Positions 59,263 through 64,000 of a stretch of DNA of 64,000 nt are shown here, piece after piece. Origin of the DNA: JBGASG01 sp046328035 (GTDB taxonomy: Bacteria; Cyanobacteriota; Vampirovibrionia; Obscuribacterales; Obscuribacteraceae). A program made the translations under genes and the position numbers. The DNA is taken from assembly GCA_046328035.1 (NCBI GenBank), contig JAXLXI010000011.1, positions 1 through 64,000 of the forward strand. Direction: 5' to 3'. The notes beneath the pieces are model-generated. The model was not told the origin of the DNA, did no database searches, and worked only from the letters and a program-made list of their open reading frames with translations. The stretch's first letter is position 1; each line of letters opens with the position of its first letter.

Positions 59263-61371
59263 ATGTCGCTTAACCAGGCACAATCTCCATCTCGCAGGCT
59301 CGAGCCGGGCAGCATGTTCGACGAGCGCTACCGTGTGATCTCACACATCGGCTCGGGCGGCATGGCCAACGTTTATAAAGTGCATCACCTCCATCTCGAT
59401 CAGTCGATGGCGCTCAAACTCCTGCGTCGTGACATGTGCAGCGATGCGCGCCGAGTCAAGCGTTTCAAGCAAGAAGCGATTACGGTCGCCCGCATCAAGC
59501 ACCCCAACCTCGTCAACGTGCACGGCTTCGGCATTGTCGACGGCACGCCGTACCTGTGCATGGAATACGTCGAGGGCGATAGCCTCAACATGATTCTCGA
59601 CGCTCATGGCGCCATGTCGGCGGCGCGCGTGGTGCTGGCCGGACTGCAGATTGCGGCGGCGCTCGGGTTTCTTCACGAGCACGGCATTGTGCATCGCGAC
59701 GTCAAACCCAGCAATGTGATCGGCACCGCCGACGGTGTGTTCAAGTTAGCCGACTTCGGTTTGGCAAAATTGACGATCGCCACAGATACCGATGAAGACG
59801 CCGAAACGGGCGACCTCAACACGTCGCCGCAGAGCCTGACGCAGACCGGGGCGATTATTGGCACGCCGGCCTATATGAGTCCCGAGCAGTCAATCGGCGG
59901 GACCGTCGACACCCGTTCGGACATCTATTCATTTGGATGCCTGCTCTTTGAATTGAGCACCGGCAAATCTCCGTATCAGGCTGAATCGCACTACGAAATG
60001 TTGGCGCAGCATCTGAAGGCGCCCGTTCCCTCGATTTCCGACCTGGTTGCCGGTTTTGGCAATGTCGGGTTGGATCGCCTGGTGCGCAAGTGCCTGTCCA
60101 AGGATCCAGCCGATCGCCCGCAGACGATGAAGGCTGTGATTGCCGAACTGCAAGAGTGCCAACTGGAGAAGGACGCATCGCAGAATCCCTGGCGCATCGG
60201 CTGGTCGGCAAACTGGCGCACCTGGCGGCGCTCGATGAAAACTCGGGTGTTTTTGAATGGTGCTATGGCTGTGATCATAGTATCGCTGCTGGTGGCAATC
60301 GGAGCGCTGACTGCGATGCGATTGAAACAGCCGCCGGCCGTGCAGTCGGAAGATGTTTCAGTTGAGCAGCTGATGTCGCAAGGAAGGCAGCGGTTGGATG
60401 CTAACGATGCTGACGGAGCGCTGAGTTTCTTTTTGCCGGCGTACAGACGTGTTGAGTACCTGCCGCGATCCGAACGCAAAGCGGAGTGCGCCATGTGGGT
60501 CGGTAGTGCCTATTGCGGCAAGCACGACCCCGCTGAGTCCATTGCCTTCTATGACCAATCGGCTCAGATATATGAGGACCTGGGCGAAACGGAGCATCTG
60601 GGAGAGGTGCTGTACAAAAAGGGCGAAGCGCTCTTGAACATGCAAGAGTGGGAAGAAGCTGTGCGCACGCTTGAGAGAACGAAAAAGCTGGGCCACGAGG
60701 GTGCTTTCGTCAATTGCGCGCTGGGCAAGGGACTGCTGAACGCTGGCAGACTGAGCGAAACCGGCGGCAAACCTTACGTCTGGGAGACTGCCGCGGATGC
60801 CAGACAGCGCGCTGGATACAATTGGCAGGACAAGCCGGCGGGCGCTGAGCATTTCTTGAAACTGGCGCTGGATAGGCTCAAGGGACGCAACGAGCCACAG
60901 AATCTGGAGACGCGCACAGTGAGCGCGCATCTGCTGGCGATGACCTTGCTGCGCCTGGGGCGAAACGCCGAAGCCAGACAATACATCCCGACGGCGGCGG
61001 CTTATCCACCAATGCGTTGGGTGGGTGTACGCACGCGCGAGATGGTGGACCTGGCGGACGGCAACCTGCCGGCTGCACGCGCCGATGCCCTGGAGCTGAA
61101 GCGGGTGTCGCCGGAGAATCCTCAGATGATCGCCGCCGCTGATGAAGATCTCGGGCGCATCGCGTTTGCTGAGCGTGATTATGCCGAAGCTGATCGTTGT
61201 TTCGGTCGCTACTATGACGCGCTGCGCTTGTTCATTCGCGACGAGCACAACGTGTCGCTGCACAAAAATTACCTGCTGCAGATGATCTGGGCAAGAAACG
61301 CTCGCGACATCTCGCGCACTATGACTGCCTTCCAGGACCTCGGACGCGCTGTCGATCAAGAGCAGAGGTAG
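59263..61371 (+). CDS. Membrane Ser/Thr protein kinase with TPR sensor, copy 2
   Basis: 702 residues from ATG 59263, which has AAGGAG upstream; the open frame to 59104 is inside copy 1. Same design as copy 1: SLNQAQSPSRRLEPGSMFDE, Gly loop GSGGMANVYK, Lys in MALKLLRRD, HRDVKPSNV, LADFGLAK, GTPAYMSPEQS, membrane segment MAVIIVSLLVAIGALTAM, then TPR-like repeats (ADGALSFFLPAYRRVEYLPR, LGEVLYKKGEALLNMQEWEE). A tandem duplication has clearly produced the pair, and they have diverged in the C-terminal sensing part. Targets unknown. Confidence 0.88.
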   Translation: MSLNQAQSPSRRLEPGSMFDERYRVISHIGSGGMANVYKVHHLHLDQSMALKLLRRDMCSDARRVKRFKQEAITVARIKHPNLVNVHGFGIVDGTPYLCMEYVEGDSLNMILDAHGAMSAARVVLAGLQIAAALGFLHEHGIVHRDVKPSNVIGTADGVFKLADFGLAKLTIATDTDEDAETGDLNTSPQSLTQTGAIIGTPAYMSPEQSIGGTVDTRSDIYSFGCLLFELSTGKSPYQAESHYEMLAQHLKAPVPSISDLVAGFGNVGLDRLVRKCLSKDPADRPQTMKAVIAELQECQLEKDASQNPWRIGWSANWRTWRRSMKTRVFLNGAMAVIIVSLLVAIGALTAMRLKQPPAVQSEDVSVEQLMSQGRQRLDANDADGALSFFLPAYRRVEYLPRSERKAECAMWVGSAYCGKHDPAESIAFYDQSAQIYEDLGETEHLGEVLYKKGEALLNMQEWEEAVRTLERTKKLGHEGAFVNCALGKGLLNAGRLSETGGKPYVWETAADARQRAGYNWQDKPAGAEHFLKLALDRLKGRNEPQNLETRTVSAHLLAMTLLRLGRNAEARQYIPTAAAYPPMRWVGVRTREMVDLADGNLPAARADALELKRVSPENPQMIAAADEDLGRIAFAERDYAEADRCFGRYYDALRLFIRDEHNVSLHKNYLLQMIWARNARDISRTMTAFQDLGRAVDQEQR

Positions 61372-61379
61372 CAAATAAA

Positions 61380-62306
61380 CTAGTCGGCAGCCGCTTCCTG
61401 CTTCTGGTTGTCTTTGTCTTTATCGTCGTGTTTTTTCTTGATCATGTAATGAAACGGCATCACTTCCGGCAGTCCGAAGATAAACCGCACCGGCGACGGA
61501 ATCCAGCTTTTGACGCCGAAAGTCAGGTGCGTGTTGCCCTTCTTGTCTTTGCGGCGAGCGAATTCGCGCAGGTCAATCGGCAAATCGACCCCCGGAGTTT
61601 TCACCACGGCGCGCACGCCTTCGATGTTGCGCAGGCGCGGGTAGCCCTCTTTCAGATCGAGGTCCATGTTGATCTCGCCCAGTTCCACTTGCTTGACGGT
61701 CACCGGAATGTAGTGCTTGCCCTCGGGCACCTTGAGCACCAGCGTTTGCGGACCGGTGCGGATGAACTGCACGTGTTTGCCTTGCAGTGAAATCTTTTGC
61801 AGGTTGTGGATCAAACTGCCGCCGGAGGCGCCCAGTTTGGATGCCAGCTTTTCTTCGGCTTCGTCGAGTGACTCGAAGATGCTGTCACCATATTCGGTGC
61901 CGCGCGGGTACGCGGTGGAACTGGCGTCGCTGCGCACCACGACGATGCGATCTTCCTGCCGGGAGATTTCCACGACGTCGTGCAGCATGTCTACTGTTTT
62001 AGGCGCGCACTGCTTGCCGGAGATTGCTTGCAACACTTCCAGGAAACACATGCCGCCCGGCGGATGCGAGTGTGATTGCTGGTTGGGAAACTGTGCCTGA
62101 GCAGCTGCCGCTGGAGTCTCCACGGTGCCAATCTGTTCCGGCTGCGAGGACTCAGTCTTCGTTGATGATGCTGCATCGTCGGCGATTACTGGCGTTGGTG
62201 CGCACGCCGAAAACAGGATCACCGACCAAGTCGTCGCGGTGAGCGAAGCCGTGGTTTTTCTATTTGGAGCTGCGAGACGAGACACCGAGCACCTTAAAGT
62301 GGGCAC
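61380..62306 (-). CDS. Putative exported protein, unknown function
   Basis: 308 residues, GTG start at 62306. The N-terminal region has a hydrophobic stretch (TTWSVILFSACAPTPVIADD) that could be a signal peptide with AFA-like or lipobox-like SAC. A low-complexity Ser/Thr/Gln segment follows, then a folded domain (MLHDVVEISRQEDRIVVVRS, YIPVTVKQVELGEINMDLDL, VKSWIPSPVRFIFGLPEV). The tail is Lys/Asp-rich. No family recognised. It converges on the second kinase gene, 8 bases apart. Confidence 0.6.
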   Translation of the reverse strand: MPTLRCSVSRLAAPNRKTTASLTATTWSVILFSACAPTPVIADDAASSTKTESSQPEQIGTVETPAAAAQAQFPNQQSHSHPPGGMCFLEVLQAISGKQCAPKTVDMLHDVVEISRQEDRIVVVRSDASSTAYPRGTEYGDSIFESLDEAEEKLASKLGASGGSLIHNLQKISLQGKHVQFIRTGPQTLVLKVPEGKHYIPVTVKQVELGEINMDLDLKEGYPRLRNIEGVRAVVKTPGVDLPIDLREFARRKDKKGNTHLTFGVKSWIPSPVRFIFGLPEVMPFHYMIKKKHDDKDKDNQKQEAAAD

Positions 62307-62331
62307 TTATGAATCGATTATCTCATCCGCC

Positions 62332-62802
62332 TCAATAACTGCAGTGGGTTCTGCCTTGTTTCTTCAGGTACTGCTGATGGTATTCCTCTGCCTTCCAGAA
62401 TTCGGCAGCAGGCACTATCTGCGTGACGATCGGGTCACGAAACTTGCCGGCGGCGGTCAGCTGTTTCACTGTCTCGGCGGCAGCGGCTTGCTGTTCAGGC
62501 GAGTGGAAAAAGACTGCCGAGCGATACTGGTCGCCGACGTCCGGTCCCTGTCGGTTGAGGGTGGTCGGATTGTGGATGGAGAAAAACTTGTTGAGCAGTT
62601 CTTCGAAACTGACCGTCTGCGGGTCGAATTCTACCTGTACGACCTCGGCATGCCCGGTCGTGTGGGAACAGACGTCCTGGTAGGTGGGGTTGGTTTTCGA
62701 TCCGCCCATATAACCGACTGCCGTGGATGAAACCCCCGGAAGCGTGCGGAAAGCCTCTTCTACGCCCCAGAAACAGCCGGCGCCGAACGTTGCCTTGTCC
62801 AT
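62332..62802 (-). CDS. msrA: Peptide methionine-S-sulfoxide reductase MsrA
   Basis: 156 residues. The active-site motif FGAGCFWGVEEAF places the catalytic Cys at residue 10. YMGGSKTNPTYQDVCS, GHAEVVQVEFDP, GDQYRSAVFFHS and FWKAEEYHQQYL are standard MsrA segments. Reduces methionine-S-sulfoxide in proteins with thioredoxin. A C-terminal Cys (RTHCSY) may serve as the resolving Cys. A good AGGAGGGG lies before the ATG. Alone on its strand. Confidence 0.95.
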   Translation of the reverse strand: MDKATFGAGCFWGVEEAFRTLPGVSSTAVGYMGGSKTNPTYQDVCSHTTGHAEVVQVEFDPQTVSFEELLNKFFSIHNPTTLNRQGPDVGDQYRSAVFFHSPEQQAAAAETVKQLTAAGKFRDPIVTQIVPAAEFWKAEEYHQQYLKKQGRTHCSY

Positions 62803-62918
62803 ATCAACCCCTCCTGATTAAGGCTTAGAATTCTACCCTTTTTCTGTTTTTTAGCCGGAACAGATGAAGTTTTGCGGCGTCGAGGGGCTTATCGAATTGG
62901 TACCCACCAGGCTGAACC

Positions 62919-64000
62919 ATGAAATTAGCGCGCGCTTTTACTATCGCCACCCTGATTGCTGCTTCCCTGCCGGTTTTGACTCCAGTGTCAGCCTTGTCTC
63001 AGGAGCGTCTGCAGCGCCCGGGAACAGCCCCCGACTTCGGTACCTCCACGTACTCTATTGATGGCAGCGCCTTCGCCACTCCTCCCCGCCCCGCGCCCTC
63101 CTATAACGGTGCGGGCGGCGGGTCGCGTCCGCTGGCGGGCGGTGTTTCGCGCAGCGGCGCCTATAACGGGGTTTCTTCCGGGGCATACGACGGTTCGGCG
63201 AACTCCGGCGGGCTGTCGGGCAGTGCCGTCGACAGCAGTTCGTTCGCCAGCTTCCCGCGGCAGACATTCACGGCTCCTATCAGCCAGGCGCCATTGAACG
63301 TGCAGCAGCCGACATCGGCTCCGGCGACGCGCCCAAGTTTCTCGGCAACGCTGTCGCAGCAGGACCTCGCGCTTTTGGGCTCGCGCGATGTGGTTGTGTT
63401 GATCGACAAATCAGGTTCGATGGGCGATATGGACTGCCCGGCTCCCATGTTTGGTGGCGGCAGTGGTGGCAGAGTCGCCAGCAAAGCCGTCGGCATGTTC
63501 GGCACATTGGCAGGCGCCGCCGCCGGATTTGGTGGCATCAGCATCGGCGCACCGGGCTTTGGTGTGCGTGGTGCCGGTCCCGGCGTCGTCAGTCGTTGGC
63601 AGTGGGCGGGTGCTCAGTTAACGGCATTGGCCGGCGCCACCAGCGGCGTGCTTCCTAAAGGCATCACCGCCATGTTCTTCGACAACAGCTATCAGGTATT
63701 TCCCAACGTGCGCGTGCAGCAGATTCCGCAACTGTTCGCGCGCGAGCATCCGAGCGGCAGCACCGACGTGACCGGCGCCCTGAAAGCGTGTCTCGTTGAT
63801 TACTTCAAACGCAAAGCCGCCGATCCGGCGCATACCAAACCGCTTGTAGTCGCGGTGATCACAGATGGCATGCCCAACAACGAAAACTCGCTGAAGAATC
63901 TGATCGTCAATACATCCAACAGAATGGAAAGACCTGACGAGATCGCCATCACGTTTCTGCAAGTCGGGCGTGAGCGTGACGGGCTAGATCTTTTGCACGA
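62919..64000 (+). CDS. Exported von Willebrand factor A-domain protein, 3' truncated
   Basis: Open to the window end (about 360 codons seen). The signal peptide KLARAFTIATLIAASLPVLT ends near VSA. A Ser/Gly/Pro-rich region follows (about 30-150). The VWA domain begins near residue 155 with the MIDAS motif VVLIDKSGSMGD (D163, S165, S167), and later VVAVITDGMPNNENS supplies another metal-site element. Such proteins bind partners through a metal-dependent site at the cell surface. No ribosome site stronger than AGG is seen before the ATG at 62919. Confidence 0.82.
   Translation, partial: MKLARAFTIATLIAASLPVLTPVSALSQERLQRPGTAPDFGTSTYSIDGSAFATPPRPAPSYNGAGGGSRPLAGGVSRSGAYNGVSSGAYDGSANSGGLSGSAVDSSSFASFPRQTFTAPISQAPLNVQQPTSAPATRPSFSATLSQQDLALLGSRDVVVLIDKSGSMGDMDCPAPMFGGGSGGRVASKAVGMFGTLAGAAAGFGGISIGAPGFGVRGAGPGVVSRWQWAGAQLTALAGATSGVLPKGITAMFFDNSYQVFPNVRVQQIPQLFAREHPSGSTDVTGALKACLVDYFKRKAADPAHTKPLVVAVITDGMPNNENSLKNLIVNTSNRMERPDEIAITFLQVGRERDGLDLLH

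Overview
The window joins a mobile accessory island (about 1-37800) to what looks like ordinary chromosome (about 37808-64000). The junction is a tRNA-Leu gene whose 3' end faces the island, the usual arrangement for an element integrated at a tRNA. A tyrosine integrase missing its N-terminus sits at the far edge (3-620). The chromosomal half is GC-richer and carries large Ser/Thr kinases fused to tetratricopeptide regions, many small exported or membrane proteins, a von Willebrand A protein, PolX, MsrA and a GT20 glycosyltransferase. That mix fits a non-photosynthetic relative of Cyanobacteria (Melainabacteria/Obscuribacterales-like). This is an inference from gene style; there is no rRNA in the window to confirm it.

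Island layout, left to right. The integrase is followed by a small zinc-ribbon protein and a remnant of a second integrase tail. Next is a minus-strand AbiE-type toxin-antitoxin operon with a third, unknown gene. A 31-unit GC-rich palindromic tandem repeat (3970-4605) separates it from a complete type III CBASS operon: CapW-like regulator, TRIP13-like AAA+ ATPase, an unknown 155-residue protein, HORMA protein, CD-NTase and NucC nuclease. CBASS converges on a minus-strand mobilisation operon: ribbon-helix-helix protein, relaxase, coupling protein. The coupling-protein gene is broken into three pieces by an IS21-like element (10205-12848) and an IS66-like element (13776-16514, with an 8-bp target duplication), both decayed. 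Beyond a probable oriT region (18775-19076) are plasmid- or ICE-like accessory genes: excisionase-type helix-turn-helix proteins, a PD-(D/E)XK protein, a RadC-family protein, SSB and a membrane J-domain protein.

The second defence locus fills 26271-37557. It has a C5-cytosine methyltransferase on the plus strand. Converging on it is a five-gene minus-strand operon: 660-aa protein, 317-aa protein, 1842-aa DEAD-box/DUF1998 helicase, Cas4/RecB-like nuclease and endonuclease III-like glycosylase. The large helicase plus cytosine methylase resembles Druantia type II. The glycosylase is the unexpected member and is the most interesting candidate for a new variant.

The chromosomal half holds three tRNAs (Leu, Lys, Arg), a WD40-like lipoprotein, several hypothetical proteins, a YheT-type hydrolase, DoxX, an isochorismatase-like hydrolase, a REC-HPt protein, a GT20 enzyme with an apparent 5' frameshift, a PolX whose polymerase active site looks degenerate, a hemerythrin with a basic tail, an L,D-transpeptidase, two tandem paralogous kinases, MsrA and a truncated VWA protein. 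Three copies of one near-perfect 26-30 bp palindrome are dispersed through this half. Nothing was searched or aligned computationally; all family assignments come from reading motifs.
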